Below are positions 41,193 to 50,141 of a stretch of DNA of 64,000 bases, piece after piece; within the stretch, counting starts at the first letter, position 1, and each line of letters starts with the position of its first letter. The notes beneath the pieces were generated by a model, which saw only the letters and a program-made list of their open reading frames with translations, made no database searches and was not told the origin of the DNA. A program made the position numbers and the translations under genes. The stretch comes from Candidatus Meridianibacter frigidus (GTDB lineage Bacteria > Vulcanimicrobiota > Vulcanimicrobiia > Vulcanimicrobiales > Vulcanimicrobiaceae), in assembly GCA_003243975.1 (NCBI GenBank), contig QHBJ01000025.1, positions 1 to 64,000 on the forward strand, given 5' to 3'.

Positions 41193-42143
41193 TTGAATTT
41201 GCACCGCACGGTCGCCGCAGCGGCGATTCTGGCCCTCCTGTTGGGCGCTTGCTCCAACAAATCTTCCACTACCACAACCAGCTCCACGACGACGGGCGCC
41301 GGCGCCACCAAAACCATCGGCGTGACCGTGCAGAACCTCGAGGCGCAGTTCTATCAGGACATGGAAAACGGCATGAAGACGCAGGCGGCAAAGTACGGCT
41401 ACCGAGTCAATTTCGTGGATGCCAATCGCGACAACGCCAAACAACAGGCTCAAGTCGAGGATTTCATCTCGAAGAAGGTGGACGCCATTGTCATTACCCC
41501 GTTTGATTCGCAAGCCATCGGGAGCGCGATCGTCGAGGCCAACAAAGCGGGCATTCCGGTCTTCACCGCCGACATCGCCAATACGTCGGGGCACGGCAAG
41601 GTCGTCGCCCACATCGCTTCGGACAACGTGCAGGGTGGCATGCAGGCCGGCAAACTCATGTGCGCAGCGCTGCCCAACAAATTCGGCTCGGTTGCGATCG
41701 TAGACGAACCGGAAGTAACAAGTGTGCAGGACCGCGTCAAGGGATTTCGCCAAGCGCTGGCGGCCAGTTGCAAGAGTGTTACGGTCGTTGCCGACATCGA
41801 CGCCGGTGGTGACCGGCAGAAGGCCAACTCCACCATGGGCGACATACTGCAATCGCACAAGGACCTGCGCGGCGTTTTCGGCATCAATGACGATTCCGCG
41901 TTGGGCGCGCTGGCCGCCATCAAAGGCGCCAACGCCAAAGGAATCGTGGTAATCGGCTACGATGCTTCGCCCGAAGGACAGCGCGCCATCAGAGCGGGCG
42001 ACATGTATGGCGATCCCATTCAGTACCCGGCGCAAATCGGCGCCAAGACCATCGATGCGCTGCACGACTTCTTCAACGGCAAAACGCCGCAGGGGCGCGT
42101 CACGATCAATGTAGGAACGTTCACCAAGGCCAACGCCAAGTAG
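41193..42143 (+). CDS. Sugar ABC transporter substrate-binding lipoprotein (RbsB-like)
   Basis: 316 aa from TTG 41193, with AGGAG seven bases upstream. Lipobox ILALLLGAC: Cys20 is lipidated. Then a Ser/Thr linker and a type I periplasmic-binding protein fold: IGVTVQNLEAQFYQDMENG, VDAIVITPFDS, GVFGINDDSALGALAAI and VIGYDASPEG, as in ribose/xylose/galactose-type binders. Works with the RbsA- and RbsC-like proteins downstream. Sugar specificity not readable. Confidence 0.92.
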   Translation: MNLHRTVAAAAILALLLGACSNKSSTTTTSSTTTGAGATKTIGVTVQNLEAQFYQDMENGMKTQAAKYGYRVNFVDANRDNAKQQAQVEDFISKKVDAIVITPFDSQAIGSAIVEANKAGIPVFTADIANTSGHGKVVAHIASDNVQGGMQAGKLMCAALPNKFGSVAIVDEPEVTSVQDRVKGFRQALAASCKSVTVVADIDAGGDRQKANSTMGDILQSHKDLRGVFGINDDSALGALAAIKGANAKGIVVIGYDASPEGQRAIRAGDMYGDPIQYPAQIGAKTIDALHDFFNGKTPQGRVTINVGTFTKANAK

Positions 42144-42172
42144 TTACGCCCGCGCACGCACCGCTGCTCCAA

Positions 42173-43651
42173 ATGCGGGACATCGGGAAGAGTTTTCCCG
42201 GTGTCCGCGCGCTGGATGGCGTTACTCTCGACCTGTATGCCGGCGAGGTCTTAGCCCTAGTGGGAGAAAACGGCGCCGGCAAGTCCACGCTAATGAAAAT
42301 CCTGGCCGGTGCATACCAAGCCGACCAGGGTTTGATCGAGATCGACGGCCGGCGGGTGCAGATCGACAATCCACGCGCGGCGGAACGACTGGGCGTCGGC
42401 ATGATCTATCAAGAGTTCAACCTGGTACCGGCGCTGGATGCCATCGAAAACATCACGTTGGGCGAAGAGCCGCAGCGCGGCATCTTTCTCGATAAGAAGC
42501 GGGCGGCCGAGATGGCATCGAGTGCGCTGGCCGAACTCGGAATCACGCTCCCCGTTAGCGTGGAAGTTTTCCGCCTTTCCGTCGCGCAACAGCAGATGGT
42601 CGAGATCGCCAAGGCACTGCTGAAGAAAGCGCGCATCATCGTGATGGACGAGCCGACCGCAGCCCTGACCGGCCGCGAGATTGAAAGGCTCTTTGCCGTG
42701 ATTGCAAAATTAAAGGCCGCGGGCAACGGTATTATCTACATTTCACACCGCTTGGAAGAGTTGCCGCGCGTCGCAGATCGCATCACCGTTCTGCGCGACG
42801 GGCGCGTCATCGAAACGCGACCGCTGCGCGATTTTCCGCCCGACGAAATGGTGCGCGCGATGGTCGGGCGAAAATTGGAATTCCATTTCCCCGATTTGCC
42901 GGCAATCGCCGTGGACGCGCCGGTTGAACTGTCCGTTTCGCACCTGGTGCGCGCGCCGCTGGTCAACGACGTTAGCTTTGAGGTCAAAGCCGGCGAGATT
43001 CTCGGAATCGCGGGGCTGGTCGGAGCTGGCCGAAGCGAGATTGCGCGCGCGATCGCCGGCGCCGACATTCCGCAAAGCGGAACGATTCGCGTCGGCAATC
43101 GACCGGTGCGCATCGGTTCGCCCAGCGATGGAATCGAAGCGGGCATCGCCTTCATCACCGAAGATCGCAAATCGCAGGGCCTCGTGTTGGGGATGCCCGT
43201 GCGCGAGAACATTACGCTCGCCCACTTGGAGGATTTTGTCAACCGCGAGCACTTGGTCGATCGTCGCAAAGAGACCGCAGCGGCCGCGAAGTTTATTACC
43301 GAGCTCAAGATTCGCACGCCGAGCCCCGAACAGCTGGTGCGCAACCTCTCCGGCGGAAATCAACAGAAGGTCGTGCTGGCAAAGTGGCTGGTCGGCGCAG
43401 CCAAGGTCTTTCTGTTTGACGAACCGACCCGCGGCATCGACGTTGGATCGAAGGCAGAGATCTACGGTCTGATGGTCGAGCTTGCCAAGCGCGGTGCCGC
43501 AATCGTTATGATTTCCAGCGACCTTCCCGAGGTGCTCGGCATGTCGCACTGCATTCTGGTCGTGCGCGACGGGCGCATCGTGGCCAACCTTCCGCGTTCC
43601 GAAGCAACCCCCGACCGCATCATCACCATTGCAGCCGGAGCCGCCGCGTAA
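42173..43651 (+). CDS. Sugar ABC transporter ATP-binding protein (RbsA-like, two nucleotide domains)
   Basis: 492 aa with two ABC modules. The first has Walker A GENGAGKST, signature LSVAQQQ and Walker B IIVMDEPTAAL; the second has a degenerate P-loop GLVGAGRSE, signature LSGGNQQ and Walker B FLFDEPTRGID. This asymmetry is typical for ribose-type importers. Start at ATG 42173; an upstream CTG is possible. It powers uptake through the adjacent permease. Confidence 0.94.
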   Translation: MRDIGKSFPGVRALDGVTLDLYAGEVLALVGENGAGKSTLMKILAGAYQADQGLIEIDGRRVQIDNPRAAERLGVGMIYQEFNLVPALDAIENITLGEEPQRGIFLDKKRAAEMASSALAELGITLPVSVEVFRLSVAQQQMVEIAKALLKKARIIVMDEPTAALTGREIERLFAVIAKLKAAGNGIIYISHRLEELPRVADRITVLRDGRVIETRPLRDFPPDEMVRAMVGRKLEFHFPDLPAIAVDAPVELSVSHLVRAPLVNDVSFEVKAGEILGIAGLVGAGRSEIARAIAGADIPQSGTIRVGNRPVRIGSPSDGIEAGIAFITEDRKSQGLVLGMPVRENITLAHLEDFVNREHLVDRRKETAAAAKFITELKIRTPSPEQLVRNLSGGNQQKVVLAKWLVGAAKVFLFDEPTRGIDVGSKAEIYGLMVELAKRGAAIVMISSDLPEVLGMSHCILVVRDGRIVANLPRSEATPDRIITIAAGAAA

Positions 43652-43653
43652 CC

Positions 43654-44673
43654 ATGGCAGACGCTCAAATCAAAGCTGCCGTTACCGAAGAAGCCGAAGT
43701 CGCGCGCGCGAAGGCGGCGCGCACGTATTGGCTACGTCTAATCGTAGCCGCCGTCGGCTTTCTGATCGTAGTCAGCATTGCCAACCGCTACTCCGGCGGC
43801 TCGTTCTTGCAGCCGAGCAATTTGATTCGCGTGCTGCGGCAGATTACGTACGAAGCCATCCTCGCGTTCGGGCAGACCTTCGTGATCATCACCGCCGGCA
43901 TCGATCTTTCCGTGGGTTCGCTGGTGTCGCTCACCGGCGTCGTCATGGCGCTGGTCGCAAATGCATCGGGGTTGCACGGATTTCCACTGATTGCCGTGAC
44001 GCTGCTGTGTGGTTTGGCCGTCGGCGCGCTGGCGGGTTGGGTCAACGCGCTGCCGGTGGTCAAACTCAATCTTCCGCCGTTTATCACTACGCTTGCAATG
44101 ATGCTCATGGCCCTCGGCCTATCGTATAAACTCGCCGGCGGCAGGCCTATTCCGGTCATCCCGCCCGATTTCGAAAACATCGGCTACGGAACAATTGGAC
44201 CTATTCCGATCGTGGTTGTGTGGATGATTGCCATCGCGGTCATCGCGTCGGTCCTGCTGATGCGCACCCGCTTCGGACGCTACGTGTTCGCCTTGGGTGG
44301 AAATGAGGAAGCCGCGCGCCTGGCCGGCATTGGAGTCGGGCGCGTCAAGACGCTGGTTTACGTTATCAGCGGCATATGCGCCGCGTTCGTCGGTTTCTTG
44401 CTGATGGCAAACTTTTCGTCCGGCTCGCCGAACACTGGAACCGGCGACGAACTCTTGGAATCGATTGCCGCCGTTGTCGTAGGAGGAACCAGTTTGATGG
44501 GCGGCCGCGGTAGTATCGTCGGGACCTTCTTCGGCGCCTTGCTCATCGGCGTGCTTTACAACGTGATGAATCTAATCGGCGTCGAATCATACACGCAAAA
44601 GATCGTGCTCGGCGCCGTCATTCTTCTGGCAGTCATTCTCGACGAACTACGCAAGCGCTACATCCAGCGCTAG
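43654..44673 (+). CDS. Sugar ABC transporter permease (RbsC-like)
   Basis: 339 aa with eight to ten helices. The family motif is TAGIDLSVGSLVSLTG, followed by GWVNALPVVKLNLPPFITTLAM and NEEAARLAGIGVGRVK, the coupling-helix region that contacts the ATPase. One-base gap after the ATPase. It completes an importer set with no accompanying sugar kinase or regulator. Convergent with the LolA-like gene by four bases. Confidence 0.94.
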   Translation: MADAQIKAAVTEEAEVARAKAARTYWLRLIVAAVGFLIVVSIANRYSGGSFLQPSNLIRVLRQITYEAILAFGQTFVIITAGIDLSVGSLVSLTGVVMALVANASGLHGFPLIAVTLLCGLAVGALAGWVNALPVVKLNLPPFITTLAMMLMALGLSYKLAGGRPIPVIPPDFENIGYGTIGPIPIVVVWMIAIAVIASVLLMRTRFGRYVFALGGNEEAARLAGIGVGRVKTLVYVISGICAAFVGFLLMANFSSGSPNTGTGDELLESIAAVVVGGTSLMGGRGSIVGTFFGALLIGVLYNVMNLIGVESYTQKIVLGAVILLAVILDELRKRYIQR

Positions 44674-45332
44674 AAGGCAAAATCGCCGTCTGGCAGGCCG
44701 GCGTCAAGGCGTAGATCGGTCCAATTCTCCTCGGTCGCCACTTTGTTCCCTTCCCAGCGTATCTGGCGGACGGGCCAGCCGGTGCGCTTTGAAAACCACA
44801 TCGCCATGCGCGTCACGCCGCGGTCAGCACCCGAGAGGGCGGGAGCGGCAAGTTTGAGCTCGACCTCGTCGGTGCCCCCGCCCCCTCGTTTCTGTATGAG
44901 TTCGCCTCGTGTGTTTCGGTACTGCGCCACTTCATTTTGAATCAACGCATCAATGATGGTGTAACCGCGCAACGATGTAGCGCGGCTGTCGTGTAAGCTA
45001 ACCTTCAGGCGGAAGCGCGATAGCAGGCCGCCACGATGTCCGCTTACTCGATCGCCGCCGTTCCAGACGCCGCCGCCTCCGCGGCCGGGCCCGTTCACGA
45101 TGTCGATTCTCGCTTTATTGGGCTTTTTGAAGAGAAAATGGTAGGTTCGGTCCTGCACCGCTGTGCCGAGCACATCGTGTGCGCGGGTGGTCACGGTATA
45201 ATCATTTATTCTTGCAAACGAGCCCTCGAAGGCGGTGATGGCGGGTACAGTAGCGCCGCAAGCCGGGCGCGGAGCCGCGCTCACGAGCGCGGCCGCAAGA
45301 AGCAGCGAGCAAGGAAGAGCGTTACTCTGCAT
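44670..45332 (-). CDS. LolA-like/outer-membrane lipoprotein-sorting-type periplasmic protein
   Basis: 220 aa with a signal peptide (MQSNALPCSLLLAAALVSAA). The following beta-strands (TVTTRAHDVLGTAVQDRTYHFLFKKPNKARIDIVNGPGRGGGG, read as alternating hydrophobics) and the C-terminal EVELKLAAP to GWPVRQIRWEG suggest the LolA/YtfJ-type half-barrel that carries lipid. Actual cargo is unknown. Overlaps the Usp gene upstream by 11 bases. Confidence 0.6.
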   Translation of the reverse strand: MQSNALPCSLLLAAALVSAAPRPACGATVPAITAFEGSFARINDYTVTTRAHDVLGTAVQDRTYHFLFKKPNKARIDIVNGPGRGGGGVWNGGDRVSGHRGGLLSRFRLKVSLHDSRATSLRGYTIIDALIQNEVAQYRNTRGELIQKRGGGGTDEVELKLAAPALSGADRGVTRMAMWFSKRTGWPVRQIRWEGNKVATEENWTDLRLDAGLPDGDFAF

Positions 45333-45966
45333 GGAGCACCGGCACCGTAGCAGTCACGGGCTCCGGTTCCTCTTCGACCAGTAACGTGCCGTGCTTGCCC
45401 TCAACGCCGATGAGCACGTCGCACTTGGCATTCGCCGCTATGGTTTCGATCGTCCGGCTCAACGGCGCGCCGGTGTACTTTCCTTCGCGGTACGACCCCA
45501 TGATAATCAAGTTTGCCTTCTCGCGTTTGGCCAACTCGAGCACGGCTTCGCTCGTTTGGCGATGATGAATGATCTCCGTGCGCACTTCGCAGCCGTTGTT
45601 CTTTGCGATGACCTCGGCGGCCGCTAAGATATCCAAGGCAGCGCGGTCCTCAAGCTCCATGGGCGCGTGCGTCGGCAACGTAAAGGGAACCTCAATCACG
45701 TATGCGGCCAGTAGCACGGTACGTTGCCCGCGCGCCAACTTGCTCGCCAACACCATCATGTGTTCGGATCGGATATCTGATGAGAAGACCACGATGGACG
45801 CACCCAACTGCGTTTTTAGCTGCGTTTCGGCCTTCTTGGCTACGAGGTCCGCCTTTGATTTGGGCGGATGGAGCATCCAGTACAGAGTTCCGATCAGCGC
45901 CGTCAAGATTGCAATTGCGCTTGCGATGCCGGCGTAGGTTATGGTCAGGGTACCGAGATGTATCAT
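45322..45966 (-). CDS. Universal stress protein with N-terminal membrane anchor
   Basis: 214 aa. One membrane helix (ITYAGIASAIAILTALIGTLYWML) precedes a Usp domain: VVFSSDIRSEHMMVLASKLA as strand 1, ANLIIMGSYREGKYTGAPLS as the ATP-binding-type loop, and CDVLIGVE. It may sense nucleotide status at the membrane. Follows the 69-aa membrane protein and APC permease with four-base overlaps, so it may modulate that transporter, as Usp domains do in other permeases. Confidence 0.82.
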   Translation of the reverse strand: MIHLGTLTITYAGIASAIAILTALIGTLYWMLHPPKSKADLVAKKAETQLKTQLGASIVVFSSDIRSEHMMVLASKLARGQRTVLLAAYVIEVPFTLPTHAPMELEDRAALDILAAAEVIAKNNGCEVRTEIIHHRQTSEAVLELAKREKANLIIMGSYREGKYTGAPLSRTIETIAANAKCDVLIGVEGKHGTLLVEEEPEPVTATVPVLHAE

Positions 45967-46172
45967 TCGCCGCGTGCCTTCACCGCGCCGCGCAACCGGA
46001 AAATTCCCAGCGCGACGAGCGCTGCGCCTAAAACGTACCCGGAGACTGCTTCAAAGCGCGCGCCGATAGCATGCGCCATTTGTGCGATGATGAAAACGCC
46101 CAACACGATAAACAACAGCGCGTTGAAGAGTTTGAATCGCGCGTATGTGCGGCTTCGCACGCGGCGGCTCAT
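45963..46172 (-). CDS. Small two-helix membrane protein
   Basis: 69 aa: a basic N-terminus (MSRRVRSRTYARFK), TM at about 15-33, TM at about 42-60, then LRGAVKARGE. Four-base overlaps with both the APC permease upstream and the Usp downstream argue for a real, co-translated gene. No family recognised. It may be an accessory subunit of the permease. Confidence 0.65.
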   Translation of the reverse strand: MSRRVRSRTYARFKLFNALLFIVLGVFIIAQMAHAIGARFEAVSGYVLGAALVALGIFRLRGAVKARGE

Positions 46173-47746
46173 GCAGGCGGCCCTTCCCGTTCTCTCTGGC
46201 GAGTTTTCAGTTTTTCCACCAGCTCGTCCATGAGCTCCAGTTCGCCCGCGTTCTTGAGAATGCCGACTTGGTCGGCGCTCCAGTTGCGTGGCTGCGAGCC
46301 AAAAACGGGCAGCCCTTTACTCTTGCGGTACACGGTAAAGATGATGATGCCTAGCAGCAGCCACGACGGCCCGGCGATCCTCCCGATGTGATGCGTATAC
46401 AGAACGAAGATCAGAATGGCAAAGATTCCTGCGAAACCGATGACGCCGACCACGGGAAACTCGACGCGCTCGCCACGAAAGCGCATCGGAATGTTCCACG
46501 GTATCTTGAATTTGCGGGGCGTGAGGGGGTCTTTCAGGCGTAGCGCGATGAGCGCAACGAACACGAGCGTATAGCTGGCAGCGGCCCCGAAGGCATACAA
46601 GTCGCCGAGAAATTCATAGCCCGCGTTACCCTGGAGTGCGGCGAAGATCAATTCGATAACCGCCAACCCGCAGAACGTCACGATCGAAATCACGGGAGTC
46701 TTGTACTTTTGATGAACGCGCTCGAAGATTGCCGGCAGCAGTTTGAACTGGCTCATCGAGTACGCGATGCGCGAACTCCCGAAAACGCCCGAATTGCTGG
46801 AGATCAGCAGCAAGATCGCGCCCAGCACCGGCACGTAGAGCGCGGCCAGTGCGCCGAAGTACGGAATATTCGAGGCCATCACAGCGACGGCTTTATCCTG
46901 ATTCTCCGGAAAGCCTAAGAAACGCCAGAAGTCATGCACGTGTCCCCCGCTGCCGGCCGGAATCGCGTGCCAGGGCTGCATGCCGAGCGCCAAATTGGAA
47001 TAGGCCAGTGCGAAGATCAAGATGGTTAGGATCAGCGCGATCGAGGTGCGTGGAATAATGGAAGCCGGCCGATTGGTTTCCTCTGCTGCGTGCGATATGG
47101 ATTCCAAACCGACGAACGAGATAATCGCCAGCGAGATGCCGTTCATCAGCTGAAATGATGACGGCCACCCGGTTTGCATCGAATGCACGAGCAGTTCGGG
47201 CCGAAAAGCAAAAAGGAATCCGAAGAAGAGGATCGAGGTCTCGCTCACAACGTCGAGCGCGCTGACCATGCCATTGAACGCTGTGCTCTCTCGCACGCCA
47301 ACAACATTGAGCAACGCCAGCGCCGCGATGGCAGCAAAAACCACCGCGAAGTGCACGGCGGGGTTTGCGCTGGCATCGAGCACGTGCAGGACCGGCAGGT
47401 GGCTCAAGTAGCCGATGCATCCCCAGGCGAAGAGCGTAATATCGATCGTAAAGTCCAGCAAGACGGCCCAACCGGCGACGAACCCGAGCATGTCACCCAA
47501 ACCGCGCATCACGAAATACTGGCCGCCGCCCGCAACCGGATAGGCGGAGGCTAATTCGGTATAGGCCAGCCCTACGCAAACGTATACCAATCCTGCAAAA
47601 AGAAATGCCACGTTTGAAGCGCCTGCCGCAGCGCCGAAGACCAATCCGAGAGCCACAAAGATGTCGGCCCCGACATCCGCGTAACCCCACGAGTACGAAC
47701 CCCAGGGCGTAACCGAGCGGCGAAGGCCTTCTTCTTTCCTGCTCAC
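46169..47746 (-). CDS. APC-superfamily amino acid permease
   Basis: 525 aa, about 12 membrane helices. The start segment SYSWGYADVGADIFVALGLVFG resembles the unwound TM1 substrate-binding helix of APC carriers, and FVGLESISHAAEETNRPASIIP matches TM6-loop motifs. The C-terminal soluble tail of about 50 residues (QPRNWSADQVGILKNAGELEL to REREGPPA) is not common in the family. Substrate probably an amino acid or polyamine. Confidence 0.9.
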   Translation of the reverse strand: MSRKEEGLRRSVTPWGSYSWGYADVGADIFVALGLVFGAAAGASNVAFLFAGLVYVCVGLAYTELASAYPVAGGGQYFVMRGLGDMLGFVAGWAVLLDFTIDITLFAWGCIGYLSHLPVLHVLDASANPAVHFAVVFAAIAALALLNVVGVRESTAFNGMVSALDVVSETSILFFGFLFAFRPELLVHSMQTGWPSSFQLMNGISLAIISFVGLESISHAAEETNRPASIIPRTSIALILTILIFALAYSNLALGMQPWHAIPAGSGGHVHDFWRFLGFPENQDKAVAVMASNIPYFGALAALYVPVLGAILLLISSNSGVFGSSRIAYSMSQFKLLPAIFERVHQKYKTPVISIVTFCGLAVIELIFAALQGNAGYEFLGDLYAFGAAASYTLVFVALIALRLKDPLTPRKFKIPWNIPMRFRGERVEFPVVGVIGFAGIFAILIFVLYTHHIGRIAGPSWLLLGIIIFTVYRKSKGLPVFGSQPRNWSADQVGILKNAGELELMDELVEKLKTRQREREGPPA

Positions 47747-47761
47747 TGCGAACCGCTGCGG

Positions 47762-48103
47762 CTAGAAGGCGTTCCGATGGAGTACGAGCCCGTCGACGGC
47801 AACGACGTCGAACCGCGCCCGGGCGTCCGGCGCAAAAAATTGTAGATAATCGACCGCCAAACGGCGTAGCGTTTGTTGCTTGCGTGCGCCAACTGCCCCG
47901 AGGGCGCTCCCGAAAGCGCCGGTTGCGCGGGCCTTCACCTCAACGATAACAATTGCCGCGCCATCTTTGCAAACTAAGTCGATTTCGCCGCCGGGCAAGC
48001 GCCCGTTCCGTTGCAAAATCTCGTAACCGCCGGCGCGAAGATAATCGGCGGCGCGGTCTTCCGCGCGGCGTCCGGTTTCGCTATTGGGCGTAGGTTTGTG
48101 CAT
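47762..48103 (-). CDS. UPF0102 family protein (YraN, Holliday-junction-resolvase-like)
   Basis: 113 aa from ATG 48103. The restriction-endonuclease-like core is GRRAEDRAADYL, GGEIDLVCKD and IVEVKARAT, the acidic-Lys metal site. Usual neighbours are rnhB, comM and dprA; here rnhB is upstream, but comM and dprA are missing from this spot and occur only as fragments at 37.4 and 41 kb. Nuclease activity is presumed, not shown, for the family. Confidence 0.88.
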   Translation of the reverse strand: MHKPTPNSETGRRAEDRAADYLRAGGYEILQRNGRLPGGEIDLVCKDGAAIVIVEVKARATGAFGSALGAVGARKQQTLRRLAVDYLQFFAPDARARFDVVAVDGLVLHRNAF

Positions 48104-48779
48104 CCGCAATTTCCAGCTCGAGCTGCGCGTCGCGAACGCGCCAGAATCCAGTCCGATGGTGCATGCAGGGGCCGTGCGTTTTCAACGCCGCAATGTGCGC
48201 TGCGGTTGCATAACCCTTGTGCTCGGCAAATCCATATCGCGGTTCGACTCGATCGAGTTCGACCAGCAGTCCGTCGCGATGGACCTTGGCCACGATCGAA
48301 GCGGCAGCTACGGTGGCGCAGCGCGCATCGCCTTTGATGACTGGTTCCTGCCTGCCGGCGTATGACTTAATCCGGATGGCATCCGTAAGCAGGTAGTCGG
48401 GCAGGCGGCAGAGCTCCCGGAGCGCGCGCTCCATGGCCAGTACGCTGGCCCAATAGATATTGATGCGGTTGATCTCGTCCACGCTGGCGGCGCCGACGCT
48501 CCATGCGACACAGTGTGCCTTAATTATCTCGGCCAGCTCTTCGCGCAATTTGCGGCGCACCTGTTTCGAGTCGTTGAGCCCCTTGAACATCAGCGGGCCG
48601 TCGCTTACGACGCACGCAGCGACGACGGGACCGGCCAGCGGTCCGCGGCCAACCTCGTCGATGCCGCCCACGAGTAGGTATCCGCGCTCGCGAGCCCGGT
48701 TTTCGTAGGCGTGCAGACGGTGCAGCCGCCGGCGTTCGCGCTCGTAGGCGTTCTTTGATTTGCGCTGCTTATCCGTCAC
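48081..48779 (-). CDS. rnhB: Ribonuclease HII (RnhB)
   Basis: 232 aa, with a basic N-terminal extension of about 30 residues (RKSKNAYERERRRLHRLHAYE). Active-site carboxylates lie in VGGIDEVGRGPLAGPVVAA (Asp, Glu), YLLTDAIRI (Asp) and GDARCATVAAASIVAKVHRD. It cuts RNA in RNA-DNA hybrids and misincorporated ribonucleotides. Its start lies 12 bases after the upstream GTPase stop. Confidence 0.95.
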   Translation of the reverse strand: MTDKQRKSKNAYERERRRLHRLHAYENRARERGYLLVGGIDEVGRGPLAGPVVAACVVSDGPLMFKGLNDSKQVRRKLREELAEIIKAHCVAWSVGAASVDEINRINIYWASVLAMERALRELCRLPDYLLTDAIRIKSYAGRQEPVIKGDARCATVAAASIVAKVHRDGLLVELDRVEPRYGFAEHKGYATAAHIAALKTHGPCMHHRTGFWRVRDAQLELEIADAQTYAQ

Positions 48780-48791
48780 TGTTCCTCCGGC

Positions 48792-49595
48792 CTAAACGGG
48801 CTCTTCTAAGGAGATGCGTCCGAACTTTCCGTCGTTGAAATCCTTAATGTAGGATTGTGCCGCGTTGTGCATGTCAACCGTGTTTCCGCGCCGTAAAAAT
48901 CCGCGCGCGCGCGCGAAGGCGGCCAGATCGGGGACTTTGGTCCGGCCGCTCGTTCGGTCTTCCAGCCAGCGGTAAAAGCGATCGACAACGTCTTGCGGAT
49001 CGTAGCGTTCCTTGGGAATGGCACCGGTCATTGCGAGCATCCATTGCGCCTGCGGCGTCTGGATGCGAGGTACTAAGATCCCGGGCGTGTCCATGAGCTC
49101 CAGAAGGGGAGCAACGCGAAACCATTGTGTTGCGCGGGTTACTCCGGGACGGTCTTCGGTCCTGGCCGCGGAACGCCGCAGAAGCCCGTTGATGACCGTG
49201 GATTTTCCGGAATTGGGTAATCCCACCGCCATCGCGCGCTGACTGCGTTTCTTCCGTGCGGCCAACTGTGATAAATGCACGCCCACCTGCTTTACGCTGC
49301 CCGGGCTCTTCGCGTTCACTGCGACTATGTCGTGTCCGCATCCCCGCAAATGGACGAGCCACCGCATCGTGACTGCGGCATCGGCCAGGTCCTCGCGGGT
49401 CAGCACGAGCAGCCGGGGACGCTCCCCTGCGACGCGATCGAGCATCGGATTGCGGCTGGCATGTGCGAGGCGGGAGTCGATCACCTCGATAACGATGTCG
49501 ATGAGCGGCATGCGCTCCCCGATCCTGCGCATGGCGGCCGCCATGTGCCCGGGATACCACTGAATAACTTGTTCGAAGCCGAGCGCATCCTTCAT
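48792..49595 (-). CDS. rbgA: Ribosome biogenesis GTPase (RbgA/YlqF), circularly permuted
   Basis: 267 aa; ATG 49595 overlaps the lepB stop (ATGA) and leaves the family N-terminus IQWYPGHMAAAMRRI. Permuted motif order: G4-like LTREDLAD (usual NKxD is altered to TRED), then G1 VGLPNSGKSTVINGL, G2 GVTRATQW, G3 DTPGI. RbgA assembles the 50S subunit. It sits in the usual rplS-lepB-rbgA-rnhB arrangement. The altered G4 base-recognition motif is notable. Confidence 0.92.
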   Translation of the reverse strand: MKDALGFEQVIQWYPGHMAAAMRRIGERMPLIDIVIEVIDSRLAHASRNPMLDRVAGERPRLLVLTREDLADAAVTMRWLVHLRGCGHDIVAVNAKSPGSVKQVGVHLSQLAARKKRSQRAMAVGLPNSGKSTVINGLLRRSAARTEDRPGVTRATQWFRVAPLLELMDTPGILVPRIQTPQAQWMLAMTGAIPKERYDPQDVVDRFYRWLEDRTSGRTKVPDLAAFARARGFLRRGNTVDMHNAAQSYIKDFNDGKFGRISLEEPV

Positions 49596-50101
49596 AAAGC
49601 GCCGGCCAGGCGCGGCGGCCACACACCGGCGACCGCCTTCCCGACGACCTGCGCCGTTTCTACAAAGCCCCAGAAGCGGGAATCGTCACTATTGGCGCGG
49701 TTGTCGCCCAATACGTACAGGGCTCCTGGCGGCACCGCCACTTCCTTAAACGAGCGCCGGTCCGCAAATTGGACGTAGGGTTCGTGCAGCTTGACGCCGT
49801 TGATGTAGACAGTGCCGGCCCGAACCATGATGCGGTCTCCCGGGAGTCCGATGATGCGTTTGAGATAGACCGACGGCGCTGAGCGCTCGTGTTTGAATGC
49901 GACGATGTCGCCGCGTTCGAACGTGCCGAGCCGGTAGGCAACCGTATTGATCAGCACGTACTCACCGGAAGCGATGCGCGGAGCCATCGAGAGTCCCGAG
50001 ACCTGCGGCGTTCGCATGAAGAAAGCGATGCTCAGGACTCCAAGGGCCGCGATTTGCAGCGCCACGCTAGCCAGCGTTCGCCAATGGAATTGCCGAAGCA
50101 C
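49592..50101 (-). CDS. lepB: Signal peptidase I (first of tandem pair, small form)
   Basis: 169 aa. TM at about 11-29, catalytic Ser38 in VSGLSMAPR and Lys81 in YLKRIIGLPGD, then VPPGALYVLGDNRANSDDSR. It cleaves signal peptides outside the membrane. A paralogue lies 40 bases upstream on the same strand; the two differ in the central insert, so they may split substrates. Confidence 0.93.
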   Translation of the reverse strand: MLRQFHWRTLASVALQIAALGVLSIAFFMRTPQVSGLSMAPRIASGEYVLINTVAYRLGTFERGDIVAFKHERSAPSVYLKRIIGLPGDRIMVRAGTVYINGVKLHEPYVQFADRRSFKEVAVPPGALYVLGDNRANSDDSRFWGFVETAQVVGKAVAGVWPPRLAGAL

Positions 50102-50141
50102 GCGTTTGCTCTTCGACGCGGCGCCCGCGAGTCTTATGCCG

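Noticed and set aside
40843-41196. Plus-strand ORF of 117 codons after hemQ
   Set aside because: Its frame is the complement of the comM fragment, which has clear homology and an RBS; the plus-strand product has no coding features.
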